DNA from: Lota lota
Lineage: Eukaryota > Chordata > Actinopteri > Gadiformes > Lotidae
Direction of reading: 5' to 3'
Assembly: GCA_026745465.1 (NCBI GenBank)
Contig: JACYXH010000313.1
Span: 48,501-112,500, forward strand
Length of the DNA: 64,000 bases
Below, piece by piece: positions 1-12,371 of the stretch (its first letter is position 1; each line of letters starts with the position of its first letter). The notes beneath the pieces were generated by a model that worked only from the letters and a program-made list of their open reading frames with translations, was not told the DNA's origin and did no database searches. The position numbers were made by a program, and so were the translations under genes.

Positions 1-33
1 GGCTCATCCAGGATCTCGGTCTCGTTCACACAC

Positions 34-1153
34 CTTCAGGTTGTAGACCTTCTTCTCACAGATGGTGCACTGGTGAGGCAGGTGGGAAGGCGTGGCCCCA
101 TGGAAATCATTGACCTGATGCGACTGAAGGGTCCTGGCCCCCCCAGACAGCGAATCCTCCCCTCCCTGCAGCGCTTGGAAGGCCAGAAACCCCTGAGGGC
201 CGCTGGTGAAAGCGGCGGCCCCGCCACCTGTGTTGAACTTGGGGTCAGAGGTCGGCTCCTCTGGGTTGTACAAATCGGCTCGGGAACGGGTTGGCTGCCC
301 GGATGACTTCCACCCTTTGGCGTTGCCCGACACGTCCATCTTCCCGGTGGGACGCAGGTTGCCGGGGTTGCCGTTCCAAGGCTCCTTAGGTCCAGTGCCG
401 GGATAACAATTCATCTTCTGTTCACCGCCACAAAACCCAGACTGTTGTCCCTGCAGCTCCTGTCCGTAGTATTCTCTGTGGAACCCGCCGTTGTGCGGGA
501 TTTTCGCCTGAGCGGTTATCGACGTGTACTGTCCCTCCCCGGCCGTACCCGTCGCTGTGGACGTCCCGCCCTGGAAGCCGCCGTACTGCGTGCGCCTGTC
601 AGTGTCGGAAGGGTACCCCGTCTTCCGCCCATAGCCCCCTCCCCCCTGCTGGCCCACGGCTGGACCGCCGCCGTAATCGCTCAGACCCGCGCTCCCCCGG
701 GTCTGGTTGAAGGCTCCCCCCACCGGGGGCCCCAGCTCTGAATTAGAGTTGGGGAAGCCCAGGGCCCCGGCGGGGAAGGCCCCTTGAGGGCTCCCGACCA
801 TGGCGGATGAACGGAGCTGGTTCAACAGGGGCTGGGACATGGCCACATTGGACAGCACCTGGTTCAGGACCGTGGCTGCAGAGGCAGCAGCGGCGGCGCT
901 GGCGGCGTTGCCTCCCACGGCACTCTGGGCCAGCTTTAGGCGGTGGAGAGTGAGCTGGGCCTGCAGCTGAGCAAGCTGGAGGCTGGCGGGACTCAGGAAA
1001 AGCTGCTGGTTCTGCTGGTTCTGCTGGTTCTGATGCTGTGCAGCCTGCCCAGGATGACCAGGCTGCCCAGGCGGACCAGTCTGACCAGCACCAGCAGGCG
1101 GGTGGCTGTCCAAAAACGCTCCTTTCTTATTGGTGTTGTTGGCCACGTTGCCG
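34..1153 (-). CDS. rbm20: rbm20 exon 2 (RNA-binding motif protein 20), partial gene
   Basis: This large exon encodes the N-terminal part of RBM20, a nuclear RS-domain splicing regulator that in vertebrates controls titin and other heart and muscle transcripts. It holds one split base plus 373 open codons. Recognisable RBM20 segments, in order, are a Gln-rich run, LSPASLQLAQLQAQLTLHRL, an Ala-rich stretch followed by TVLNQVLS and AMSQPLLNQL, LYNPEEPTSDP, VNDFHG, and HLPHQCTICEKKVYNLK. The last is the Cys half of the matrin/U1-type zinc finger; its His half would be in exon 3, left of the window. On the minus strand the acceptor is a T-rich tract ending CCACAG before 1153, and the donor is CTGAAG|GTGTGTG below 34. 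An upstream exon ending in phase 2 is needed. The RRM, RS and C-terminal finger exons lie outside the window. Identity rests on these motifs and on synteny with smc3 and dusp5. Confidence 0.93.
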
Positions 1154-2921
1154 CTGTGGACAAAAGACCAATAAAAAAAAAAAAACGTCATGGAAATGAG
1201 TGCACTGGACATTTTCGTGTGAACAATATGAACCACCCCAGGATGACATCATTTGTCTCCCCCAAATAAGGTTTTCCAGATCCGCCGGTCCCGGGAAACC
1301 ATCGAGGCACACAACTCTTGCCTTAAACTACGTAAAATGCCAGAACTGCCAAATTGATGTAGGATATAAACAGGATCATTCAATTAATATATTGATTATA
1401 AAACCTGTTACAAATCGTTTTACTCTTTCGAATGACAAATAAAGAAAGTGACAAAAAAAGATCTAGCATTGCCTAGCCTAGCATGTGATGATCACCAGCC
1501 ATAGAGATAGCAAAGAGAAACTCACTTCCGCCACTGGCTTGTTTGCCATTTAAGTTGAAAAAGATACAACAATAACTTATAAAGACTTCACCATGTGCTA
1601 AATGAATTGCCTTGGCTATACATACAAGGGCGAGATGATTAAATACCGAAAAATAAAGAATTCAATCATTTCCCTGTTAAAGAAAACAGTGATGGACCCG
1701 GATGTGATTCAGACCTGATCAAGTGATGACAACGTGTCCTCCGAAAGGCAATTTGAACTAAGAGGGCTTATACCTCTGAACTTCCGAGGGGACTAGAGAT
1801 GGTGGAAGAGTTAAAAAAGCCTCCTAGGTCTATAAATCTGTATAATTCTGAACCATGCAGACCGACCTAAAGCCACAGGCCCCACTAGTTATCCTCTCTT
1901 AACGGTGGACATCTTCTGCCGAGCCAAACTGTAGCTCCGGTGGGTTTAGAGTCTCTTGACTCCGGACCGGCACCTGTGCGGTGACCCTGTTTGACTGGTG
2001 TGTCGCTTCGGCTTCCGACCAATGCCCTCACGTGACTTCTAAACTTAGTCCCCTCCACTATTAAATCACATCGTCCCTGTGAAGCGCCTGACCCTGCCCA
2101 GACACCGGCCACCGCCCAGCCCTTGCTCGGTTGGCACCCGGAGTCCCCGAGGAACCAATTGGATTTGACCGTATAACATTTTCAGGGCAAGTTACTGACA
2201 CATTTCTCATCCGTGTTGTTGTGCAAACACCGCAGACTTGTTAGAGCCTGTCACGCTGGCTTTGGACCAGGGAAGCAGCGGACATCGAATAGAAAGAGAC
2301 TACAATGTCACGGAATAGAAATCAGCTGGACATTGAGGACGATTTGTGCCACTGAATACTGCAGGGGATTAGTGCCTTAGAGGCGGTGTGCTGGTCGGCT
2401 TCTAGTCTTGTGTTATGGTCTTGCAGTACACTTTACACATCATAAAGACACATTAGTAATGTCTCTCACACACCTGCTACAGAACATGCTGTAACACTGT
2501 AACAGTCATGAGTTCAGGAGTAATTAGGATACAATTGTGAAGGTTTTTTGTTGCTTTAAGTGTTTATTTTGTCGCCATTGTGCGCATACACAGCTAACGA
2601 AATATAGAGTAACTAATATGACGAAACAAAAAATGTACAAAAAAATGTAAACCACCATTTGGTAATCACACCAGTATCATTCTTACCAACTGCTTTTCAT
2701 GCCATTACAGAATAAGTGTATTATTGCATCCAGAAACCAAGATGCCTCACTATAGCTGCACCTTTCACTAAAGTGACCTGCTTTGCACCCATCCCATACA
2801 TATGCTATACAAGCTGCCTGGGCACTTTTGTAAACACCATAACTAGCCAGATAATGCATCTCCATCGCTTACAGTAGACGGAGCAGAAGCTTTTTCAGGA
2901 GGGTAATTACTTGCCCCTCAC

Positions 2922-2924
2922 AAA

Positions 2925-2967
<43 letters not shown>

Positions 2968-2970
2968 ATA
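2922..2970. repeat. (AAAT)n microsatellite
   Basis: About 12 perfect AAAT units, ending in TATATAA. It lies beside a LINE tail and may have grown from it. Confidence 0.95.
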
Positions 2971-2989
2971 TATAATTGATATTTGATCT

Positions 2990-3275
2990 CTGGGTCACTT
3001 TTTTACATTGCATTTACACACTTTATATACTGTGAATTGTACTATCACTGGGCCACTTTATAATTTATACTGTTTATACTGTTTCTACTATTTGTCCTGT
3101 TTGTCCTTACTTAAGCATTTACTTTAGTAATTATTTTAGCATTTCCTTGGCATTACTTTAGCACTACTTTGTATTTTATTATATCTTGTATTTCTTCTTT
3201 GACTGCTGCTGTGCTGTAACACAAGAATTTCCCCTCCGGGAGATTAATAAAGTGTAATCTACTCTAATCTTTGGG
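2990..3275 (+). mobile_element. LINE 3' tail (fish non-LTR retrotransposon)
   Basis: The stretch shows the style of many fish LINE 3' ends: TACTGTTTATACTGTTTCTA, CTGCTGCTGTGCTGTAACAC, AATTTCCCC then GGGAGATTAATAAAGTG and a short TCTAATCT-like repeat tail. Only the 3' end is present, as expected from 5' truncation on insertion. The family name would need a repeat library. Confidence 0.6.
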
Positions 3276-3629
3276 ATAAAACAAAGAACAGCCGAGAGGA
3301 TATAAAGCATTGTCAGTAAAGAAAATATACTTTCCTGTTTGAAAACTTTTTTTTCAGACGTTTTTGCTTTTTCACTGTTCTTTTTGCTTTTCATCGATCA
3401 ATTGTAAAACGTAACTATGAATTTGATAAACTGGTATGATATTTGCATTATTATTTTTATCATATATTTGAATTTACATTTTACATGTTTACAAAAATTA
3501 TTACCAAACAATATATTTTCTTTTATAAACTGTCCTAATCTCAGACTTCCTAAGCAAACAAGCAAACAGAGGAAACGGTTTAGAAGTGTACTGTATTTCC
3601 TCAACAGGGCTCCATAATAACACAGAATG

Positions 3630-3842
<213 letters not shown>

Positions 3843-6040
3843 TGAGACCGGATTTGTTTGTTGAATCTGTTTGGATGTGACATGGACGCTTCATCTAACA
3901 GTTTGCCATTACATCACTGACTGAACGCTTGAAAGTCCAGATTCTGCAGCAGGCATACCCGCTATAAACCGAAGAACCGTGCTGATGGAGCTAAACTTCC
4001 CTGGTCTATGACGCAAAGCTATTAATACTCACTTTCTGCTATCCTCACACATAGAGGACAAATACGGCCTCTTGGCATGCCAACAGTTGACACTCAAGAC
4101 CCATCTTGTGATGCGGATGTTGGATGGATAGCTGTCAAGTCCAGGGTTCGTTTGAAATTTGGAAGCAAACGGTGACAAACTCAAACCGAAAAAAAAGTTT
4201 AAGGTTGTGTGAGAAGCTGAACAAAAAAATATATAGCTTTTACACAAGCAACTTTTAAATGATTTAAATAGGTGGTTCTACTAATACAGAGAAAATAAAA
4301 AATAAAAGAGTGAAAATACAGAAAAATAAAGGACTTTTAAATAGCAAATAATATACTCCTTCCATTATTAAAATAACTGCCTAATCACTTTCACTAAATA
4401 CAACTACATTGACATGAGAGTAAATTCTCACATTTATTTAATCCTCCACTTTAAATTGGATTGTTTTAATGGGGGAGGGGGATTCAGCTCCCTCAGGGAA
4501 CAAAGAACACGTCACCTGTTACATTTGTATATATCATATTACACTATTATTATTATTATTATTAAAAAACGGTTGCAAATGTGTTAATCAACTTTTAAAT
4601 GGATTAAGTATAGCGAAAACAGGCACACAATGGAAAACACAACAATGACAGGAAAAGTTTAAAAATAAAGCACAACATGTTGAAACTATTGTTGAAATAT
4701 TTAAATAAATATGGCTGACACTTTTGCAGTAAATAAATATAATCTCTAAACTCTAAACATGTTTTTGATCAAATAACGTAAACATTAAATTCATGGAGCT
4801 CCGACGAATCAAATGTTCAGAATGAAATTCTGTAACTATATTATCATATTAAAATATATTAAATTAATTATTCATATTCAAGTATGAATAAATAAATATT
4901 TATCATTTAATTGACTTAATAAATACTATATATTTAGTATATACTACATATGTAATCTAATAAAAAAGTAAAGTAAACTACATCACATACTGTTCATAGT
5001 GAAATGTGTCAATGGTTCAATTTTTTTTAATTAATATCCTCACTATTGTATTTTAGATAGCAGTATTATATTATTTTCACTAAACACAAGCAATTGTATA
5101 CAGCATCAATGTACGTGTTTTTATAAAGCACTGCTGTATTTTATATTTCGTTCCTAAAACTGAAACTATTAATGGTGTATTTATTTTGGGTAATAATGCA
5201 TTTATTTATTCATATAATAAGATAATATCGACACAAAAATATGTTTTGCCTTAACTATGACATTATATTTGACTCCTAAACATTGATGATCAGCTACATT
5301 ATACCAAAATACGTTTGAGAATTTACATTAAAATATTATAATACTTTCTTAATTAAAGCACCATTGCAGTCTCCAGTATGAACTTGTGGCCTTACCCCCT
5401 CTCGGCCAGTAAAGGCTCATTCGTCTCCATTGAGGCTCTCAACAAAGTCAGGCACAGCTTGTGACAAATGACTAAATGACTTTGAGAAATTATAACAACG
5501 CCATCGGTTTCCAGCTTGCCTTGAATAGGTCTAGGCTACTACAGGTGTGAATTCATTACAAATGATTAATGCTCTATTGCACATATAAACAGCATCCTAG
5601 TAGGTTTTACATTGGAAATGTTGCAGTAAAATGTCCAAGTATAATTAGTAATATTAAAGTTAGTTTAAACATACAGCTGTTATGTTATAATTATATTAAT
5701 ATATAGTTATATTTACACACGATGAACAGCTAATTCCTCAATATTATCTAGAAGAAAAATCAATTCAACCCACAAACACACATCTTCAACCATCACATGC
5801 CATTTTAACACAGTTAAATATAAATCCTAAACTATTCTCAAATGCTGTGGTTCAGTAGGAGTGAGACACACTGCTCCACCATCCCAAGAGGAAAGATCAA
5901 ACACAAAACAACAACGTGCCAAATGGGAATATGGCATCCACATGGATGACAGGAAGCAACTAATTAAAGCAATGCACTCAAACGGGAGAAACCCAAACTC
6001 TTCTCTTGCTTAGTGTGTGAGCCGTCGATAACCCCCACCA
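3843..6040. other. AT-rich intronic DNA without recognised features
   Basis: Very AT-rich sequence, with short ATT runs near 4545 and many AAATAAAT stretches. No exon, RNA gene or mobile element could be supported. Confidence 0.5.
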
Positions 6041-6263
6041 CTTCCGATTAGTTCACTCGCTTGAGGCGGGCCCGCGGGAAGCTATAAATCATGACTTTAA
6101 TTGGACCTCCAGCGCAGCAAAAACACCGGACCACGCTTATCCCCGCACCCGGATTCGAGTTACCCAAACGAGATCGGCATGAGCGCAGACCCGAAGACGA
6201 AATAAAGTCGAATAAATCAATGGCAAACCTTGAAAAGATGTTAGAGGAGACGCTGCAGCCGAG
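6040..6263 (+). promoter_or_regulatory. CpG-rich segment with TATA-like box and short ORF (uncertain)
   Basis: A CpG-dense island in AT-rich surroundings carries GGCGGGCCCGCGGG, then GCTATAAATCATG. About 130 nt on, an ATG (6220) opens MANLEKMLEETLQPR before CCGAG|GTAAAAT at 6264, which could be a donor. No matching downstream exon was found, and I recognise no protein. It could be a promoter for a non-coding transcript, an enhancer or chance. Confidence 0.25.
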
Positions 6264-6989
6264 GTAAAATGTGTGACCCTGCTCTCCGCTGGTTCTCTGC
6301 AGCGGGCTGTGACCTCTGGCTAAAGGCGGACGCATGCACCGCCCCCCGCCCCCCCGGGTCAGTGGCTTGGCCATGACAGCTTCTGCTAGCACGTAGCACG
6401 GGGGCTAGCGGGCCGTGCTGGCGGCCATGAGGACCCACGCTACAAACGGTTAGCATGTGGGCATCAACAAAAGGTCACTGTTTTGAGTTTTTCCAGTTGA
6501 AAAAGACACATGATTTTAGTTTTCTGCTATGATACCGAGCGGTTCTTTCCCTTTAAAAGCATAACCACTGTCAAATATAGCATTGCATTGAATGTATAAA
6601 TTCAGTACTGTCAATAAATTGAATGTATAAATTAAAAATAAATCCGGTTTCTTTTATGATTAACAGCCAATTCGGTTGTTTTTTTTGTCAAAGAATTACA
6701 AAAATAATAAACCGAAGGATTTTTAAGACACTAGTAGGCCATTTAAAAGGTTAACTACAGGCTAAAACAAATAGCATCATATAGCCTACTTTATTTTTCA
6801 TTTGACAATCCTAAACTAAAGGTGTACCACCAACAACTATAATAACTCAAATATTGCAAACAAACGAGGAGGAAATTAGGAATAGGAATCGAAAACGCTC
6901 CTTAAAAGCTTCGGAGCTCTATGGAATGGTTTTCTAAATGTCTGTTTTTAATCATTTCTGTTTTTCAGAATTCGTTGTGTGTGTTGACG

Positions 6990-7032
6990 TTTTTATTGTG
7001 ATCTATTAGGGCCTAATAGATCACAATAAAAA
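6990..7032. repeat. Perfect 21-bp palindrome
   Basis: Two exact inverted arms of 21 bp (ending ATCTATTAGG and starting CCTAATAGAT) are separated by a single G. They could form a cruciform or RNA hairpin. Confidence 0.95.
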
Positions 7033-7530
7033 CCTATCACAAAAAAATTTATAGGCCTATAATTTGGACCTGCTATGGGCTTCACCTTATGTCTTATGTG
7101 TCTTGAAGCCCCCCCAAAACAGAGGCCTGCTTCCCAGACCCGGCACCGTGACGGCCTTTCTGTCCACCTGTTCGCCCGTACAAGCGAGACCAAGCGGGGG
7201 TTTACGGTCTTCTGTTTCAACGCGGCCGAACAACCTGGATAAGCAAATCCACTTGGACACGTCGTGCTTCAAGTGGCTTTCTACAGTGGACTGACGATGA
7301 TGTGTTTTTCTAACTTTCCAAAATTGTTTCATTCCAGTATCGAATATCCAAATTGTTTTTTCCCCCAGCCAAATCAAATTATGAATTATGAATTGAATGG
7401 ACTTCGTTAATGCTATAGTCTACGGACTGAAGACAGCAATACAGGAACAATACAACCATACAAGTTATAAATGAATCTATAACCCATAATAGATCCATGA
7501 CGTAGGCCTCTGTTTGTGTACATAGCTGAC

Positions 7531-7545
7531 TCGCTAGGTGGCGCT
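7531..7545 (+). promoter_or_regulatory. CTCF-like motif
   Basis: TCGCTAGGTGGCGCT matches the core of the vertebrate CTCF consensus well. One motif match without binding data or conservation is weak support. Confidence 0.3.
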
Positions 7546-7824
7546 GTGTAAATGTACTGGTCACAGGAAGTATAAAACGTCTTTTATGAGTTGACCATGG
7601 GATGGCAGTGGCACTGCACACACTTTTGGTCGGCTCAGAGCCAACTGTGTGTGGGTTTAGGATTATTTATATTTACAGGCAGTTGATTATCTGATTATGT
7701 CATTGATATTTCAAGGATACAGGGCCTCTTCAGTAAGATATAATAATGGAGGAATAGTTTATATATAGGTGGAGTGCAAACAACTTAAAACAAGTACAAT
7801 GCTCATTATAGATGCGTACTTACT

Positions 7825-8001
<177 letters not shown>

Positions 8002-8887
8002 CAACCATGACCCAACTGGATTAAAAAAAGGCATAGGTCATGTGACCTATTCCTCTTCCCAGTACAGGATCAAGCACATTCTTAAAATGAACTATTCATC
8101 AATTATGACACATGGCCACCAGCAAGGCTGTCCCGATGGCATGAAGTATGAGGAACAGGGGTACACTCGCCTGAAACGCCATTTGGCACCCCAGCCCGGG
8201 ACGTGGGGGATTCATTGATTTACGACAGTGGTGGAACAGGATAGTTTCGGGTCTGCCGTTCTCCCCACCACCAGCATACCCCAGGCCCAGACCACACCCG
8301 TCCGAGTGGAAGTAGCGGCCTCATTAAGTCTCTAGGTAAAAATATCAGATTCCTGCGGGGATGAGTGGCTGCCATCTTGTTGTGTCACAACATCAGCTTC
8401 AGTGGGGAGAAGAGGAGATGATGAGATCATTGCATGATCTCCAGAGATGATAACAATTTTACTTTATATCTTTTGGTAGAATGTTTGATGTCCAGGAAAT
8501 ATTGAATATAATTATTGCTTTTTAGTTAAATGAAATCGATGGAATGTATTGGAGAATACGAGAAGTACACAGCTGGGTGTAAAAAAAGGAAATGCATTTT
8601 GTTATTTATGAGAAAAGATGAGAGCTAGAGAAGAGGAAGAGACGGGGACAGAGTGGAGATGAAGATTATAAGATGGCCTCAGGGTTGTTTAGACCCTAGC
8701 AACAAATTCATAATCAAATGTGAGTTGTGTGTGAAGGACAATTTGATTTGGCACACCCACAACACCCACACTAAACAAACGCAATTTCATAAAAGCTGTG
8801 GTGACCTTTAAGACAGATTTAAAATTTCCTTTTGCTTACATGATGCGCAAGGACGCACGCATGCAACCGCACACGCACGCACATAAA

Positions 8888-8891
<4 letters not shown>

Positions 8892-8919
<28 letters not shown>
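8892..8919. repeat. (CA)n microsatellite
   Basis: Short CA tract preceded by GCACGCACG variants. Confidence 0.9.
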
Positions 8920-8922
<3 letters not shown>

Positions 8923-9261
8923 AGAAGCTGTCAATGATCTTGTTTCAGCCCTTAGGAAGGTGTAACATGGGACACCAGGGTCACCACAGAACATGCAGGT
9001 CAAACCTTCTGACAGGGCAGCTGCCCTCCAACCTCAGAACGTTAAAAATCCTCCCACTCCCACAGGAAACGCCACAATCAGGGCGTCACAACTCTGCTGG
9101 CGCTAGCCATCTGAGGCAACATCTGCTCTCTGCGGCTGGTGGAAGGAGAAGAACCCCCCCCCCCCCCCAAGCAAGCTAAAAACCAATCTTTAAAGTCCCT
9201 CACACTCTTCCTCTTCGAATGCATGCATGTTTGTGTTGTTTGTTCTGTTTAACCTGCAATA

Positions 9262-9362
9262 GAGAACGTGACGTGCACCTACATCATCAAGACAAATTCC
9301 TTGTATGTTTTAAAAAACGTACTTGGCAATAAAGCTTTTCTGATTCTGATTCTGATTCTGAT
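9262..9362 (+). mobile_element. LINE 3' tail ending in (TTCTGA)n
   Basis: CAAGACAAATTCCTTGTATG, ACTTGGCAATAAAGC and TTCTGATTCTGATTCTGATG together form the 3' end shared by many fish L2-like LINEs. The hexamer tail marks the 3' end of the insertion. Confidence 0.65.
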
Positions 9363-9496
9363 GAAAGACAAAAGACGAAAGACGCAAACCACAGCGTTTG
9401 TTTTCACAGGCTTCTCCCGGCCGTGCGGTCCACACGCTAAGGCCTTCCAGGTCCTGCTAGCGTTATCCCATGTCAAGTGTCACTTGTCAGGAGAAA

Positions 9497-9574
9497 TAAT
9501 AGTTTTTGATTGAACTGCTATCGGGTTGGCCGTTGAGTGACTGAGAACCAAGATGTGTGGCTGTGTGATGTTTT
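9497..9574 (+). repeat. Left arm of inverted repeat flanking the 54-bp minisatellite
   Basis: About 75 bp, nearly identical in reverse complement to 10908-10985. Shared blocks include TATCGGGTTGG and GAGTGACTGAGAACCAAGATG without its final base. Confidence 0.9.
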
Positions 9575-9607
9575 ATTAATAACACACGTTTGCCTCACTG
9601 GTCTGGC

Positions 9608-10432
9608 CCCCAGCAGGCCTCCATCGCGCTCCCACACCACCAAGAGCCTCTCTGCTGTGGCCCCCGGCAGGCCTCCATCGCGCTCCCACACCACCAAGAG
9701 CCTCTCTGCTGTGGCCCCCAGCAGGCCTCCGTCACGCTCCCACACCACCAAGAGCCTCTCTGCTGTGGCCCCCAGCAGGCCTCCGTCACGCTCCCACACC
9801 ACCAAGAGCCTCTCTGCTGTGGCCCCCGGCAGGCCTCCGTCACGCTCCCACACCACCAAGAGCCTCTCTGCTGTGGCCCCCAGCAGGCCTCCGTCGCGCT
9901 CCCACACCACCAAGAGCCTCTCTGCTGTGGCCCCCGGCAGGCCTCCGTCGCGCTCCCACACCACCAAGAGCCTCTCTGCTGTGGCCCCCAGCAGGCCTCC
10001 ATCGCGCTCACACACCACCAAGAGCCTCTCTGCTGTGGCCCCCGGCAGGCCTCCATCGCGCTCACACACCACCAAGAGCCTCTCTGTTGTGGCCCCCGGC
10101 AGGCCTCCATCGCGCTCCCACACCACCAAGAGCCTCTCTGCTGTGGCCCCCGGCAGGCCTCCATCGCGCTCCCACACCACCAAGAGCCTCTCTGTTGTGG
10201 CCCCCGGCAGGCCTCCATCGCGCTCCCACACCACCAAGAGCCTCTCTGCTGTGGCCCCCGGCAGGCCTCCATCGCGCTCACACACCACCAAGAGCCTCTC
10301 TGCTGTGGCCCCCGGCAGGCCTCCGTCACGCTCCCACACCACCAAGAGCCTCTCTGCTGTGGCCCCCGGCAGGCCTCCATCGCGCTCCCACACCACCAAG
10401 AGCCTCTCTGCTGTGGCCCCCGGCAGGGGACG
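9608..10432. repeat. 54-bp minisatellite, about 15 units
   Basis: Units differ at a few positions only (CCCGGCAG or CCCAGCAG; TCCATCGCG or TCCGTCACG). As 54 is divisible by three and the array lacks stops, four or more reading frames stay open across it. One plus frame reads [19 protein letters not shown] treat this as repeat, not gene. Confidence 0.97.
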
Positions 10433-10775
10433 GCATTAAAGGGATTTAAAACGGCTGAGTGGCGACAGGAGCCAAGAAAAGCCCGGTGGCGTGGCGCTGC
10501 GGTGTCCACTGACATCGGGTGTCAAACCGACACCCCCTGGGCCCGAGGGAGGACCAGGTGATCGCGTTATTGGGCCTCTTGCTTGGACCCGGGACAGAGC
10601 GACATCAGTCCCCCCAACTGGACTGGTGGCGGCCCCCCATGACAGACTGTCAGCAGCCGTAGTGACGTTACCACGAGGAAGACACATATTGTTAGATAAT
10701 CGTACTATAATAATCATTCAATGTATTTGTACGGGCTTTTCTGGGCCTTTATGGACAGGGCAGTGAAGAGAGACC

Positions 10776-10796
10776 GGGGGGGGGGGGGGGGGGGGG
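10776..10796. repeat. Poly-G run within a likely old repeat
   Basis: An uninterrupted run of about 21 G. The flanks (GGGCCTTTATGGACAGGGCA before, GATGACATAGG after) resemble a common fish interspersed repeat with a (GA/G) core, but I could not assign a family. Confidence 0.6.
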
Positions 10797-10907
10797 ATGA
10801 CATAGGACCATAGGTGGCCATTGTACCTGGGTCGCTACAAAGTGTCCTGACTACATGGCTTTTCGTTAGCGGGTTTAGCCACCGAACCCCCACCAAAAAA
10901 AAAAACG

Positions 10908-10985
10908 ATTATTGATAAAACATCATCTTGGTTCTCAGTCACTCAACTGCCAACCCGATAGAAGTTCAATCAAAACTATTATTCT
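10908..10985 (-). repeat. Right arm of inverted repeat flanking the 54-bp minisatellite
   Basis: Reverse complement of 9497-9574 with a few mismatches and one short deletion. The pair encloses about 1.3 kb. Confidence 0.9.
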
Positions 10986-11047
10986 GCCTCAATGTCTTTG
11001 TAACTACTTGAAAACCCCTTTCCTTTATTTTCACGCTGTTGGTAATC

Positions 11048-11051
<4 letters not shown>

Positions 11052-11111
<60 letters not shown>

Positions 11112-11280
11112 GGACAGAGAAAGGGTGAGGGTGAGGGTGAGAGTGAGTGAGTGAGTGAGGATGTGAGTGAGTGAGACAGAGAACAAGAGAACGAGAGAGA
11201 ACGAGAGAGACAGAAAGGGAGAGGGACAGAGAGAGGGAGAGAGAGGGAGAGGGACAGAGAGAAAGAGAGAGGGTGAGAGT
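11052..11280. repeat. (GA)n and purine-rich tract
   Basis: About 55 bp of pure GA followed by degenerate GAGGGTGAG and GAGAGGGACAGA units. On the rbm20 sense strand this is a long pyrimidine tract. Confidence 0.95.
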
Positions 11281-12371
11281 CACAAGACACTGCGTCAGAG
11301 GTGAACTAATTCACAGCGAGTGAGGGGATGGGAGGGTGAGGGATGGCTTGGTGAGGGGTGGATGAGTGACGGAGGATTGTGGCAGCTTCGACAGCTGATC
11401 CCGTCCGGCCTTTTCGCTCCGTCAGACTTATTTATAGCCCCTGGGTCCAAGCGCATTCATTTCCCTTTCATTGGCTGCTGCGACTCGGTCTATAGTTCTT
11501 CTACAAAAGGTTCAGATCCCAAAACAGTAAAATGAGAGGTTTCCCGGTATCTTTAGTATCTCCACAGACCTCATGAATTGATCTAAGATGACAACTACAA
11601 GCTTCACTTGAGTGTTTCAGTCTTCCAACACCGGCAGCAACAGAAGGGCTATATTAGCCAATGAGGTGGGATTCATTATATTTACCCAGGATCCTCTGCC
11701 TGACACTCCCCTTCGACCCCCTTCTTCACTACCTTCCAATTTTCCTCCCTCCCTCGCATCCTACCTCACCCCCAACACCCCTCCATCAATAAGGACCGGC
11801 AAGTGTTGCCTATTACCCTCCGTCAGCCCACGCATTCCTCGGAAGGCCAATCACACGTCCCGGAACCCGCACCAGCCCGGGCCTCCGTCGGCCAATGGCA
11901 GGGCTCGCTTGCCCCTGACACCATCCTTCTCCAAACCGAAACGCCACGCCAACCGTATTTTAAGTTGATATGGTATTTCATGTGTAAAAACGATCGCATT
12001 ACCCGATTCCCACACGCAACGGTATCAAACAAGCGACAAACCTGAGAACCGGAGGTCCACAACGAAGGGAGGAATGCAACGTTTAACGTGGAAGAGTCAC
12101 CATCTTATTCCCTACATGCGTGTCTTCCCGTGAAGCTCCTAAGTGTTATCAGTGATGTGTATGCTCAAGGGAGCAGTGCATTGAGGCGTGACATGCTTGA
12201 CGAACACGAACACACAGGACAAGATGCAGGTGGGCGTGGTCACGTCTTGCCTTCAGTGAACCGCTTGCAGCAGCCGGACTCTGGAAAAGCCGCGAGTGCG
12301 AATCCCAACACAAAGACGACTACAACAGCAGCTGCCCCGAGCGCGGAGACACGCGATGACAAACGGCGCAA

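Noticed and set aside
943-1269. Plus-strand ORF of 108 residues
   Set aside because: Shadow of rbm20 exon 2, which is supported by recognisable RBM20 motifs and splice sites on the other strand.
9537-10561. Long ORFs of about 300 residues on both strands over the 54-bp array
   Set aside because: They are the same stop-free 54-bp unit read in several frames; no start context, domain or splice support.
11429-11438. MEF2-like site TTATTTATAG as an rbm20 heart enhancer
   Set aside because: AT-rich motif expected often by chance; no cluster of other cardiac sites was evident.
11612-11968. Plus-strand Pro-rich ORF of 118 residues with nearby CCAAT boxes
   Set aside because: No recognisable domain and no splice sites; composition follows local C-rich sequence.
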